64,000 nucleotides of DNA, taken from the NCBI GenBank assembly GCA_035556555.1, contig DATMES010000020.1, positions 62,001-126,000 on the forward strand, given 5' to 3'. This document shows positions 1 through 8,158 of the stretch, piece after piece. Source of the stretch: Frankiaceae bacterium (GTDB taxonomy: Bacteria; Actinomycetota; Actinomycetes; BP-191). The notes under the pieces were generated by a model. It was not told the origin of the DNA, made no database searches, and was given only the letters and a program-made list of their open reading frames with translations. The position numbers were made by a program, and so were the translations under genes. Position 1 is the stretch's first letter, and each line of letters starts with the position of its first letter.

Positions 1-113
1 ACCTGCCCACCCGCGAGTGGCTCGACCCGGACCCGGTCACCGGCGCGTGCTACACCGCCGTCGGCCTGATCCCGGACGCGCTCTGCACCAAGTACGGCAT
101 CTGCTTCGGCTAA
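1..113 (+). CDS. 3' end of an unrecognised gene (partial)
   Basis: An open frame entering from the left edge (codons start at base 3) runs to a TAA at 111-113 and gives about 36 residues ending in YGICFG. Cysteines in CYTAV, ALCTKYG and ICFG suggest a secreted or disulfide-containing tail, but no family can be assigned from so short a piece. The start lies outside the window. It is followed by a long inverted repeat that could serve as its terminator. Confidence 0.5.
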   Translation, partial: LPTREWLDPDPVTGACYTAVGLIPDALCTKYGICFG

Positions 114-128
114 GTCCCGGACACTCGC

Positions 129-195
129 GATTTCGGTGATCTTGGCTGGGTTTCTGCCGCTCGGGCAGCACGAACCCAGCCAAGATCACGAAATC
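129..195. terminator. Long imperfect palindrome, likely bidirectional terminator; copy 1 of a repeat family
   Basis: The 24-nt left arm (129-152) pairs with 173-195 with one bulged base, and the loop contains a further CTGCC/GGCAG stem. It lies between two convergent genes (ends at 113 and 227), which fits a bidirectional terminator. The left arm shares the 16-mer tttcggtgatcttggc with a second palindrome at 27947-28011, so it is also a dispersed repeat. Confidence 0.7.
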
Positions 196-226
196 TGGGG
201 TGGCCGCCGCGCCTCGCGCGGCCGAC

Positions 227-877
227 CTACACCTGGCGGTCGGACAGGCGGGCTGCGTACGCCGCGGCCTGCGTACGGCGCTCCATGCCCAGCTTGGCGA
301 GCATGTTCGAGACGTAGTTCTTGACGGTCTTCTCGGCGAGGTGGATCTCCTCGGCGATCTGCCGGTTGGTGAGCCCCTGGCCGATGAGCTCGAGGATGCG
401 CCGTTCCTGGTCGGTGAGCTTGCCGAGCCGTTCCTCGCGCTCGTTGCCCTCCCGCAGCCGCTGCAGGACCCGTGACGTGATCGACGGGTCGAGCAGCGAG
501 CGCCCCGCGGCGACGGTACGGAGGTTGTCGACCAGGTCGGTGCCGCCGATGTTCTTGAGCAGGTAGCCGGCGGCTCCGGCGATGATCGAGTCGAACAGCG
601 CGTCGTCGGAGTCCAGCGTCGACAGCATGAGGATGTTGACCTCGGGCACCTTGAGCCGGATCTCCCGGCACACCTCGATGCCGCTGCCGTCGGGCAGCTT
701 CGCCTCGATGATGGCGACATCAGGGCGCAGCAACGGCAGCTGGGCCAGCGCCTCGGCGGACGACGTGGCCTCGCCGACGATGCTGAACTCCGCGGTGCCG
801 CGGAGCAGGTCGACGATTCCCCGCCGGACCAGCTCCGCGTCGTCCACGAGATAGACGCGTGTGCTGTCCCCGATCAT
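227..877 (-). CDS. NarL/DevR-family response regulator with Glu at the phospho-acceptor position
   Basis: This 216-aa two-domain regulator has an N-terminal receiver (about 5-120) and a C-terminal LuxR-type helix-turn-helix (about 150-205, LTDQERRILELIGQG and KTVKNYVSNML). The acidic pair D12/D13, the S86/T87 switch and K108 are present. The residue aligned with the phospho-accepting Asp in the usual D-x-x-x-P-D-G context is Glu58 (IIEAKLPDG, codon GAG). Glu there often mimics phosphorylation, so the protein may be constitutively active or controlled otherwise. The domain order resembles DevR/DosR. A TACGCT hexamer 7 nt before the ATG suggests its own leaderless promoter. The gene follows a hemerythrin gene on the same strand with a 33-nt gap. 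No histidine kinase is adjacent. DNA targets are unknown. Confidence 0.88.
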   Translation of the reverse strand: MIGDSTRVYLVDDAELVRRGIVDLLRGTAEFSIVGEATSSAEALAQLPLLRPDVAIIEAKLPDGSGIEVCREIRLKVPEVNILMLSTLDSDDALFDSIIAGAAGYLLKNIGGTDLVDNLRTVAAGRSLLDPSITSRVLQRLREGNEREERLGKLTDQERRILELIGQGLTNRQIAEEIHLAEKTVKNYVSNMLAKLGMERRTQAAAYAARLSDRQV

Positions 878-884
878 GGGACGG

Positions 885-890
885 AGCGTA
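885..890 (-). promoter_or_regulatory. -10 element (TACGCT) of leaderless response-regulator gene
   Basis: On the minus strand TACGCT lies 7 nt before the ATG at 877, the spacing expected when transcription starts at the start codon. No Shine-Dalgarno sequence is visible. Confidence 0.5.
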
Positions 891-910
891 GTCGTTTCCG
901 GGCGATAGCC

Positions 911-1519
911 CTACGACTTCCCGCCGCCCTTGCCTCGACGGAGCCCCAGAAGCCCGCCCTTGGCGGCCGGCTTGGCCGCCGTCTTGGCGGTCGGCTGGCC
1001 CGCCGCGGCGGCCGCGGTGGGGGAGGTCAGGTTGGCCGGCGCCTCGTCGGGGGCCTCCGGCTGCGGGGTGTCGGGCACCTCGTTGCGCGCGGCCTCCATG
1101 GTCTCGAACAGCTCGACGAGCGGCTTGCGCCCGAGGGCCTCGCGGACCTTCGGGAACATCTCCTGCTCTTCCTCCTCGACGTGGTGGCGGACGCTCTCCA
1201 TGAGCACCTTCACCTTGGCGTCGAACCGCTCCTCGTCGCCGTTCATCCCCTCGAGCTCCGACAGCGTCCACTTGACGATGTGGTGCTCCTCGAGGCCCTC
1301 GAGCACGACGTCCTCCGCCTCCTCGACGGACTTGCGGACCGCCGGGTAGAACACCTGCTCCTCGACCGCGGCGTGCACGGACAGCTCGCGGATGATCTCG
1401 CCGACGACCTGGCGCTTGTCGGTGGCGCTGCCGTCGTTCTTCTCGAGCTTCTCGAACGCCTTGAACAGCTTCTCGACCTTCTTGTGGTCGTCGCGCAGGC
1501 TCGTGATCGCGTCGGGCAT
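911..1519 (-). CDS. Hemerythrin HHE-domain protein
   Basis: This 202-aa protein has a predicted four-helix hemerythrin-like fold. The iron-ligand type motifs are RDDHKKVEK near the N-terminus, SVHAAVEEQVFYPAV, LEEHHIVKW and RHHVEEEEQEMFPKV. Such proteins bind a di-iron centre and act in O2, NO or peroxide sensing or storage; the exact role here is not readable. The last ~45 residues are a low-complexity Ala/Lys/Gly tail ending in basic residues. The start at 1519 was preferred over an upstream ATG because a GAGAGGA ribosome-binding site precedes it. It lies 10 nt downstream of the F420-type oxidoreductase and just upstream of the response regulator, so a redox or oxygen-linked unit is plausible. 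Confidence 0.88.
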   Translation of the reverse strand: MPDAITSLRDDHKKVEKLFKAFEKLEKNDGSATDKRQVVGEIIRELSVHAAVEEQVFYPAVRKSVEEAEDVVLEGLEEHHIVKWTLSELEGMNGDEERFDAKVKVLMESVRHHVEEEEQEMFPKVREALGRKPLVELFETMEAARNEVPDTPQPEAPDEAPANLTSPTAAAAAGQPTAKTAAKPAAKGGLLGLRRGKGGGKS

Positions 1520-1529
1520 GGTCGTCCTC

Positions 1530-2489
1530 TCAGAGTGAACGCAGCCGCGGCAGCAGCTCACGTTCGAAGAAGGTCAGGAAACCGGCCTGGTCGGGGCCGA
1601 TCTGGTGGAAGTAGACGTGGTCGAACCCCGCGTCGGCGTAGGTGCGGAACGCCTCGGCGTACGGCTCGGGGTCGGGTCCGCACGGCGTGTGCTCGGTGGC
1701 CTGCTCCTCGGTGAGCATCTCGGCGGCCGCCTCGAAGTACGACGGCAGCGCCAGCTCCTGGGCCAGCTGGCCGGTGATGCCGGAGTTGGGCCAGATCTCG
1801 AACGCGGTCTTGCGGCCCTCCGCCTCCGACGAGGCCCAGCAGCAGGTCACCTGCGCGAAGCAGGGCCCGTCGCCGCCGGCCTTGCGGAACGTCTCGACGA
1901 GCCCGCTGTCGGGGCTCATGCCCCAGTAGCCGTCGCCGATCCGCCCGGCCAGCTCGGTGGCCTTCTCGCCGGCGCCGGACACGATGATCGGCGGCTTGGT
2001 CTCGGGCACCTCGTAGATGCGGGCGTTCTCGACGGTGTAGTGGGTGCCGCGGTGGCTGTAGAGGCCGCCCTCCCACAGCTCGCGGATGACGTGCACGGCC
2101 TCGTCGAGCATCTCCAGCCGGACGTCGACCTGCGGCCAGTGCTCGCCGGTGATGTGCTCGTTCAGCGCCTCGCCGGTGCCGACGCCGAAGTAGAAGCGGC
2201 CCGGCAGCATCGTCGCGACGGTCGCGGTGGCCTGGGCGATGACGGCGGGGTGGATACGAAGGATCGGCGCGGTCACGCCGGTGGCGACGTCGATGCGCTC
2301 GGTCGTCGCGGCGATACCGCCGAGGACCGCCCAGACGAACGGGCTGTGCCCCTGCTTGTCCACCCACGGGTGGTAGTGGTCGGACACCGACACGAAGTCG
2401 GCGCCGATCGCCTCCGCGCGCTGCGCGTTGCGCACGAGGTCGAGCGCCGCGTGCTCCTCGCTGGACAGCGTGTATCCGATCCGCACCAT
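1530..2489 (-). CDS. LLM-class F420-dependent oxidoreductase, G6PDH-like family
   Basis: This 319-aa protein is a luciferase-like (TIM-barrel) F420 oxidoreductase. Recognisable features are the start MVRIGYTLSSEEH, SVSDHYHPWVD, the RFYFGVGTGEALNEH stretch and GRIGDGYWGMSPD. It most resembles the F420-dependent glucose-6-phosphate dehydrogenase-related family, which reduces F420 with an organic substrate; the substrate here is unknown. AGGAAAGGA precedes the ATG. The stop lies 10 nt before the hemerythrin gene, so the two are probably co-transcribed. A far longer frame continues upstream on this strand across the subtilase gene, but that extension is a GC-bias artefact. Confidence 0.87.
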   Translation of the reverse strand: MVRIGYTLSSEEHAALDLVRNAQRAEAIGADFVSVSDHYHPWVDKQGHSPFVWAVLGGIAATTERIDVATGVTAPILRIHPAVIAQATATVATMLPGRFYFGVGTGEALNEHITGEHWPQVDVRLEMLDEAVHVIRELWEGGLYSHRGTHYTVENARIYEVPETKPPIIVSGAGEKATELAGRIGDGYWGMSPDSGLVETFRKAGGDGPCFAQVTCCWASSEAEGRKTAFEIWPNSGITGQLAQELALPSYFEAAAEMLTEEQATEHTPCGPDPEPYAEAFRTYADAGFDHVYFHQIGPDQAGFLTFFERELLPRLRSL

Positions 2490-2648
2490 GCCCCGTCCTT
2501 TCCTGTCACCCGCCGGGTGGTGACCTACCCGGGGGGGCGGGACGAAAACTGAGGGCGAAATGGTTGAAACGGAGTACCAGCGCCCGCCTCGCCGTAGATC
2601 ATCGGCGTACGGGGGCGCGTACTCCCGACCCCAGGAGCACAGAGCCTG

Positions 2649-5402
2649 ATGCGCAAGCGCGCGATCCCCGCCGTCGTGACCGCGGTCGTCCTCTCCGGCC
2701 TCGCCGTGCCCGCGCTCGCCGCGTCGGCCGCGGAGCCCCCGGCGGGTCGCGGCAGCCTCCGTACGGCGCGCGACGGCTACCGCCCGACAGGCCGCCTGCA
2801 GGTCCGGTTCAAGGACGGCGTGGGCGCCACGCGCCGCGCCGCCGCGCTGGCGAGGGTCGCCGACCGCGGGCACCGCGTGGGCGTCGTACGCCGCGTCGCC
2901 GCGCTCGACGCCGCCGTCCTCGACGTCTCCGACCCGCGCGCCGCCCGGGCCGCGCTCCGCAACGACCCCGACGTCCTCTACGTCGAGCCCGAGGCCCGCT
3001 ACACGCCCGCCGCCGAGGGCGACGCGCCGGAGCTCGCCGAGGTCGGCGTCGCGTCGGTGCAGGCCGAGCCGAGCCCGAACCTCGGCGCAGGCTCCGTCAT
3101 CGCGATCCTCGACTCGCCGGTCTCCAACACGATCAGCGACCTCAACGGCACCGGCAAGGTCGAGTACGCGCCGTTCAGCACGACCGACTTCGAGGACACG
3201 GACGACGGCTGGCAGGACCTCCCCTGCGATGCCTACAACTGCCCGCACGGCACCGCCGTCGCGAGCGCCGCGGCCGCCGAGAGCGGCGACGGCGGCATGG
3301 TCGGCGTCGCGCCGGGCGCGACCATCAGGTCGTACGACGTCTTCCGCCACTGGGTCTACAACCGCGACGGCGACGAGTTCCACGAGATCAGCGCGACGAG
3401 CGGCGACATCGCCGCCGCGCTCGTCTCCGTCGCGGACCACGCCGCCACCCGTCCCGAGCTCGTCGCCGTGAACATGAGCCTCGAGGGTCCGTACGACACG
3501 CTGCTGATCCGCGACGCCATCGCGTACCTCCATGCCACCGCACCGCGCGTGACGGTCGTCGTCGCGGCCGGCAACAACGCCAGCGAGCGCGCGACGTTCC
3601 CCGCCGGCGACCCGTACGTCCTCTCCGTCGGCGCCACCGGGCAGGTCTCCGGCAGCAACTGCAACGCGACGCCGAACCCGACCTGGTCGGTCGCGTCGTT
3701 CTCCAACCGCGGCAAGGTCGACGTCGTCGCGCCCGGCCACTGCGTCGACGTCTGGGAGCCGGGCACCGACCCGGACACCGGCGGCTCCACGGGCGCCGTG
3801 ACCGTCCGCAAGTCCAGCGGCACCAGCTACGCCGCGCCGATGGTCGCGGGCATCGCCGCGTTGCTGCACACCGCCGACTCCGACTCCGTCGGCGACGTCG
3901 CCCGCGCGGCGATCATCGCCAGCGCCACCGGGGGAATCCACGTCGCGCGCGGCGCGGGCAAGGCCAACGCCGAGGCCGCCCTCGCGCTTGCCGGCGGCAC
4001 CGCGCCGTACACCGCCATGACCACCGACCGCGGCGGCCAGGTCGCGAGCAGCGTCGGCCGGCGCAAGGTCGAGGTGCTCCGGGTCGACCCGACGGGCGCG
4101 ACGCCCACGGCGCCGGTGCCCACGGTGAGCGGCACGTACGGCACCGTCTCGGCCGGCACCGTGAGCGCCGCGCCCGGCATCGCGCGGCGGTACGCGACGT
4201 ACGCCGCGGCGCGCGCCACGGGCTCGTTCTCGCTGACCGCCACGGGCGGCTCCGGCGGCGACGACACGATCGCGGTCCCGATGGCCATGCTCGACGCCGC
4301 CGACAACTACGAGGGCCTGCCGGCCGCCAACCTGGAGCAGGCGAGCGTGCCGCTGACGTACGGCACCAGGTCGGCGTACGTCCGCTCGGCCGCCATCGGC
4401 AACGGCATGACGCTGGCGTGGGACTTCACGTACGGCGAGGGCACCAGCAACCCGTCGCGGGTCGCGTCGGACCTGTTCGTGTGGGAGCCCGCGACGTCCG
4501 GCGGCACCGCGGACGCCGCGACCGAACCGGTCATGGCGATGCAGTCGCCGACCGCCTCCAACAGCGGCAGCGTCGTCGCCAACCTCGACCCCTGCGAGTT
4601 CCCCACGAACAACGTCGACGAGCCGCGCCCGTGCCGCGCGGGCAGGTACCTCGTCGGCTTCCAGACGTTCTCCCCGGCCGACAGCTCCTCGTCGACCTCG
4701 CGGTACAAGCTCCGCCTCCGCTACGCCGGCCCGACCGCCTCGCTCAGCACCCCGGCGGTCACGTCGTCGCAGTCGACGGGCATGCCGTTCACGGTGCGGT
4801 GGAGTGGCCTGCGGGTGCAGACGTACGACGTGTCGTACGCCGTCAAGACCAAGGTCGGCAGCACGTGGAAGGTCACGGCCTGGATCCCCTGGAAGAAGAC
4901 GGCCGGCAGCGGTGCGGTCTTCGGGGCCGGCGGCTCGCCCGTGACGCTGGTGCAGGGACGGACGTACCACTTCCGGCTCCAGTCGTTCGACGCCCGCGGC
5001 AACCCCAGCCTGGTCACGGTGAAGTCGACGCAGGTGCCGTACGACGACCGCTCGGCCTCGATCGCGTTCTCGCCGTCGTGGAGCAGGGTCGTGGTCGCCG
5101 ACCGGTGGCTCGGCACCGCGACGAAGGGCAGCACGGCGGGCGGGCGCGCGTCGCTGACGACCGACGCGTCGGCGTTCTCGATCATCGGCGACAAGTGCGC
5201 GGCGTGCGGGCAGTTCAAGGTCTACGTGGACGGCGTCTACAAGAAGACCGTCGACACGTACCGCTCCTCGACGGCCACCCGGCAGGTGCTCTGGTCGTCG
5301 GGCTCGCTGGGCAGCGTGAAGTCGCACCGGGTCACGGTCATCGTGTCCGGCACGGCGGGGCGGCCCAAGGTCGTGGTGGACGGGATCGCCGCCCTGCGTT
5401 GA
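2649..5402 (+). CDS. Secreted subtilisin-like serine protease (S8) with long C-terminal region
   Basis: This 917-aa secreted protease has a Sec signal peptide (about 1-28, basic MRKR then hydrophobic, ending PALAASAAE) and an inhibitor-I9-like propeptide (about 45-115, LQVRFKDG to DVLYVEPEA). The S8 domain has a complete triad: Asp155 (AILDSPVS), His200 (CPHGTAVAS) and Ser393 (SGTSYAAPMVAG), plus oxyanion Asn309 (VAAGNN). The C-terminal ~480 residues include a fibronectin-III-like segment (around 720-790) and a final beta-rich domain with a CAACG motif, probably for surface or substrate binding. AGGAG lies 11 nt before the ATG. It is transcribed away from the oxidoreductase operon. The substrate is unknown. 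Confidence 0.9.
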   Translation: MRKRAIPAVVTAVVLSGLAVPALAASAAEPPAGRGSLRTARDGYRPTGRLQVRFKDGVGATRRAAALARVADRGHRVGVVRRVAALDAAVLDVSDPRAARAALRNDPDVLYVEPEARYTPAAEGDAPELAEVGVASVQAEPSPNLGAGSVIAILDSPVSNTISDLNGTGKVEYAPFSTTDFEDTDDGWQDLPCDAYNCPHGTAVASAAAAESGDGGMVGVAPGATIRSYDVFRHWVYNRDGDEFHEISATSGDIAAALVSVADHAATRPELVAVNMSLEGPYDTLLIRDAIAYLHATAPRVTVVVAAGNNASERATFPAGDPYVLSVGATGQVSGSNCNATPNPTWSVASFSNRGKVDVVAPGHCVDVWEPGTDPDTGGSTGAVTVRKSSGTSYAAPMVAGIAALLHTADSDSVGDVARAAIIASATGGIHVARGAGKANAEAALALAGGTAPYTAMTTDRGGQVASSVGRRKVEVLRVDPTGATPTAPVPTVSGTYGTVSAGTVSAAPGIARRYATYAAARATGSFSLTATGGSGGDDTIAVPMAMLDAADNYEGLPAANLEQASVPLTYGTRSAYVRSAAIGNGMTLAWDFTYGEGTSNPSRVASDLFVWEPATSGGTADAATEPVMAMQSPTASNSGSVVANLDPCEFPTNNVDEPRPCRAGRYLVGFQTFSPADSSSSTSRYKLRLRYAGPTASLSTPAVTSSQSTGMPFTVRWSGLRVQTYDVSYAVKTKVGSTWKVTAWIPWKKTAGSGAVFGAGGSPVTLVQGRTYHFRLQSFDARGNPSLVTVKSTQVPYDDRSASIAFSPSWSRVVVADRWLGTATKGSTAGGRASLTTDASAFSIIGDKCAACGQFKVYVDGVYKKTVDTYRSSTATRQVLWSSGSLGSVKSHRVTVIVSGTAGRPKVVVDGIAALR

Positions 5403-5504
5403 CGCGCCGTTGGCCCTCCGTTCGCCGGATGTCTGCCTTCCGGCCACTTGTCGGTACGCTTCGCGGCGGCCGGTGCGGCGGTGCGCCGGCGGGGAGGTTC
5501 ACAG

Positions 5505-6119
5505 GTGCGGTTCAAGCTCGTCCCGACCGACGACAAGTTCTTCGACCTGTTCAACGACGCGGCCGTCAACGCCGCGGCGTGCGCGCGGGCGCTGAAGGCA
5601 CTCGTCGACGACTTCACGGACGTCCAGGCCAAGCACGACGCCGTCCACGTCTGCGAGCAGCGCGGCGACGAGCTCACCTCCGCGATCCTGCGGCGGCTCG
5701 ACTCGTCGTTCGTGACGCCGTTCGACCGCGAGGACATCCACGCGCTGGCGGAGGAGCTCGACGACGTCTGCGACGACGTCCTCGCGATCAGCGACCTCAT
5801 GCAGCTCGTGCAGATCGAGGAGATGCTCCCGGAGATGCGGGAGATGGCCGACATCCTCGTGCAGGCCACCGACCAGGCCGTCCAGCTTCTCGAACGCCTC
5901 AAGCCCATGAAGGGCGTGCAGCCGTTCCTCGACGCGATCGACAAGCTCGAGAGCCAGGGCGACTCGGTCTACCGGCGGACGCTGGCGCGGCTGTTCACCG
6001 ACTACGACGCCATCACGGTCCTCAAGTGGAAGGACATCGTGCAGGCGATGGAGCACGCCATCAACACCGTCGAGGACGTCTCCAACGTCGTCGAGTCCAT
6101 CGTCCTGAAGTTCGCCTGA
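5505..6119 (+). CDS. DUF47 / PhoU-divergent phosphate-transport accessory protein
   Basis: This 204-aa all-helical cytoplasmic protein of the DUF47 (PhoU_div) family starts VRFKLVPTDDKFFDLFNDAA and carries LEESQGD-type helices (LESQGDSVYRR). Members are usually encoded beside Pit phosphate permeases and are thought to regulate them. The GTG at 5505 is chosen over an ATG 57 nt upstream because GGGGAGG lies 7 nt before it and family members begin with R-F-K-L-x-P. The pit gene begins 4 nt after the stop, so the two are co-translated. Confidence 0.9.
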   Translation: MRFKLVPTDDKFFDLFNDAAVNAAACARALKALVDDFTDVQAKHDAVHVCEQRGDELTSAILRRLDSSFVTPFDREDIHALAEELDDVCDDVLAISDLMQLVQIEEMLPEMREMADILVQATDQAVQLLERLKPMKGVQPFLDAIDKLESQGDSVYRRTLARLFTDYDAITVLKWKDIVQAMEHAINTVEDVSNVVESIVLKFA

Positions 6120-6123
6120 CCCG

Positions 6124-7122
6124 ATGGAGTTCGCGCTCTACTCGGTCGTCGTCATCGCGCTGATCTTCGACTACACCAACGGGTTCCACGACGCCGCCAA
6201 CTCCATCGCCACCGTCGTCTCCACGCGCGTCCTCACGCCGCGGATGGCGGTCGGCTGGGCGGCGTTCTGGAACTTCGTGGCGTTCCTCGTCTTCGAGGAG
6301 AAGGTCGCCTCGACCATCGCCAAGGGCATCGTCGACCCGGCGTCCAAGGCGCTGACCATCGGCGTCGTGTTCTCGGGCCTCGTCGGCGCCATCGCGTGGA
6401 ACCTCGTGACGTTCTACTTCGGCCTGCCGACCTCGTCGTCGCACGCGCTCGTCGGCGGCTTCGCCGGCGCGGCCGTCGCGCGGGCCGGCTTCCACGTGCT
6501 GCTGCTGGAGAAGGTGCGCGAGATCGGCGCGTTCATCCTGCTGGCGCCGTTGATCGGCCTGGCGCTCGGGCTGACGACGACGCTGCTCATCCTCTGGCTG
6601 GCGCACCGCGTCACTCGCCTGCGGACGCTGAACGCCGGCTTCCGCGTGGGGCAGCTCGTGTCGTCGGCGGCGTTCAGCCTCGGCCACGGCGCCAACGACG
6701 CGCAGAAGACGATGGGCATCATCCTCGCGCTGCTGATCGCCACCGGGCACGCGGCGCCCGATGCGGACGTACCCACGTGGGTCGTCCTCTCGGCGCACAC
6801 GGCGATCGGCCTCGGCACGCTCTCCGGCGGATGGCGGATCGTGAAGACCATGGGCTCCAAGATCACGCGCCTGCAGCCGGTCGGTGGCTTCGCCGCCGAG
6901 TCGGCCGCGGCGACGACGCTGTTCTTCACCGCGCAGAACGGCATCCCCGTCTCGACCACCCACACGATCGCCGGCGCCATCGTCGGCGTCGGCGCGACGC
7001 AGCGGCTCTCCGCTGTCAGGTGGGGCGTCGCCTCGCAGGTGGTCTGGGCGTGGGTGCTGACGATCCCCGGGGCGTTCGCGATCGCCGCGATCACGTCGCT
7101 GATCGTGCGGGTGCTCGCGTGA
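6124..7122 (+). CDS. pit: Low-affinity inorganic phosphate permease (PiT family)
   Basis: This 332-aa integral membrane protein has about eight to ten hydrophobic segments. Both PiT signature repeats are visible: DYTNGFHDAANSIATVVSTR near the N-terminus and LGHGANDAQKTMGI in the second half, with SGGWRIVKTMGSKI and STTHTIAGAIVGVG following. PiT proteins import metal-phosphate complexes with protons or sodium. The length is typical for a short actinobacterial PiT. It follows a DUF47 gene by 4 nt and overlaps the next small gene by GTGA, making a three-gene operon. Confidence 0.94.
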   Translation: MEFALYSVVVIALIFDYTNGFHDAANSIATVVSTRVLTPRMAVGWAAFWNFVAFLVFEEKVASTIAKGIVDPASKALTIGVVFSGLVGAIAWNLVTFYFGLPTSSSHALVGGFAGAAVARAGFHVLLLEKVREIGAFILLAPLIGLALGLTTTLLILWLAHRVTRLRTLNAGFRVGQLVSSAAFSLGHGANDAQKTMGIILALLIATGHAAPDADVPTWVVLSAHTAIGLGTLSGGWRIVKTMGSKITRLQPVGGFAAESAAATTLFFTAQNGIPVSTTHTIAGAIVGVGATQRLSAVRWGVASQVVWAWVLTIPGAFAIAAITSLIVRVLA

Positions 7123-7283
7123 ACCGCCGGGTCGCGTTCTTCGCCATCGCCGCGCTGGTCTGTTTCGCGCTGATCCCCGTGCTGGACGCGAAGTTCCAGT
7201 GGGTGCCCAAGCTCGTGGGCGGCATCTACGTCGCGTTGACGCTGCTCGCCGTCGCCGACGTGCTCGGCCGCCGCCGGCTCTAG
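7119..7283 (+). CDS. Small two-helix membrane protein after pit
   Basis: This 54-aa protein (VNRRVAFFAIAALVCFALIP...) has two hydrophobic segments (about 5-21 and 31-47) and a basic C-terminus (GRRRL). The GTG overlaps the pit stop as GTGA, so it is translationally coupled to phosphate uptake. It is too short for the usual gene-length cut-offs but is supported by position and membrane topology. No function is known; an accessory subunit of the permease is an inference from context. Confidence 0.7.
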   Translation: MNRRVAFFAIAALVCFALIPVLDAKFQWVPKLVGGIYVALTLLAVADVLGRRRL

Positions 7284-7370
7284 GTCCTCTGCGCAACCGG
7301 GTTGCGGCCCGTGCGGCGAAAAAGCGCAAAACGCACCCCGAAGCCGCCGACCCGCCCCAGTCCACCCCCA

Positions 7371-7438
7371 AAACGATCACCTGTGTCCCCTCAGCGGCGG
7401 CCCTTTCGGCGCACGGGAGGGGACACAGGTGATCGTTT
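7371..7438. terminator. Perfect 22-bp inverted repeat between convergent genes
   Basis: Bases 7371-7392 are the exact reverse complement of 7417-7438, with a 24-nt loop. It sits between the pit operon end (7283) and the methyltransferase end (7454), so a bidirectional terminator is the simplest reading. The perfection and length exceed what termination needs. Confidence 0.75.
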
Positions 7439-7453
7439 CGGGGGGCGGCCGGG

Positions 7454-8158
7454 CTACGGCTTGCGGGCCAGGGCGACCAGGCCGACCCCTGCGTTCGGCC
7501 GGGCGCGCTGCAGCAGGCGGAACGGCGCCGCCGCGGCCGCCGTGGCCACGCCCAGCGCATCCGGCGGCTGGAGGAAGCGCCCGCTCGCGGCAGTCCGCTC
7601 CTCGACCGACGCGGCGGCCGTCCTGCGCCTGGTGATGGCGTCGCGGGCGCGTTCGAGGACGTTGCCCAGCCCCCAGCCGTACGGCCGCAGCTCGACCGGC
7701 TCCAGCCCGGCCGCGACGAGCCGCTCGCGGAGGATGTCGGGGTCGTAGCGGCGGAAGTGGCCGACGTACGCGTCCGTCGGCCCGAACCGCTCCGCGAACG
7801 CCGGCACCGACAGCAGCAGCCACCCGCCCGGCTTCACGTGCGTCGCCCACGAACGCAGCGCCGCCACGTCGTCGTCGATGTGCTCCAGCACCTCGAACGC
7901 GCAGAGCAGGTCCACGTCGCCCGCGCCGTCCGACGGCAGCAGGCCGTGGATCACGTTGACCCGCGTCGCGGCGACGGCGGCGGAGGCCTCGTCGGGCTCG
8001 TAGCCGGTGTACGTCGTGGCGCGCTCGGCCAGCCGTACGCCCACCGCCCCCCGCCCGGGACCCACCTCGACGACGCGCTCGACGGGGCCGATGCGACGCA
8101 GCAGGCGCGCGACGACGTCGTAGCGCAGCCACGCGGACAGCGTCAGGGCGGGTCTCAT
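7454..8158 (-). CDS. Class I SAM-dependent methyltransferase
   Basis: This 234-aa methyltransferase has motif I VVEVGPGRGAVGVRLAE, a post-I region ending in EPDEASA, and LLCAFEVLEHIDDD followed by WLLLSVPAF, typical of methyltransferase type 11/12 proteins. The substrate is unknown; the preceding glycosyltransferase suggests a glycan or glycolipid. The ATG at 8158 overlaps the glycosyltransferase stop (ATGA), which decides the start over an in-frame codon 9 nt upstream. It is the last gene of an mshD-glycosyltransferase-methyltransferase operon. Confidence 0.85.
   Translation of the reverse strand: MRPALTLSAWLRYDVVARLLRRIGPVERVVEVGPGRGAVGVRLAERATTYTGYEPDEASAAVAATRVNVIHGLLPSDGAGDVDLLCAFEVLEHIDDDVAALRSWATHVKPGGWLLLSVPAFAERFGPTDAYVGHFRRYDPDILRERLVAAGLEPVELRPYGWGLGNVLERARDAITRRRTAAASVEERTAASGRFLQPPDALGVATAAAAAPFRLLQRARPNAGVGLVALARKP

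Noticed and set aside
1530-5447. A 1305-codon minus-strand frame across the oxidoreductase and the whole subtilase gene
   Set aside because: Only the part up to 2489 has real family sequence. The rest is the low-complexity mirror of the subtilase coding strand, as expected in very GC-rich DNA.
2564-6163. A 1199-codon plus-strand frame over the subtilase and DUF47 genes
   Set aside because: Arg/Pro/Ala-rich shadow frame out of phase with two genes that have clear domains and catalytic residues.
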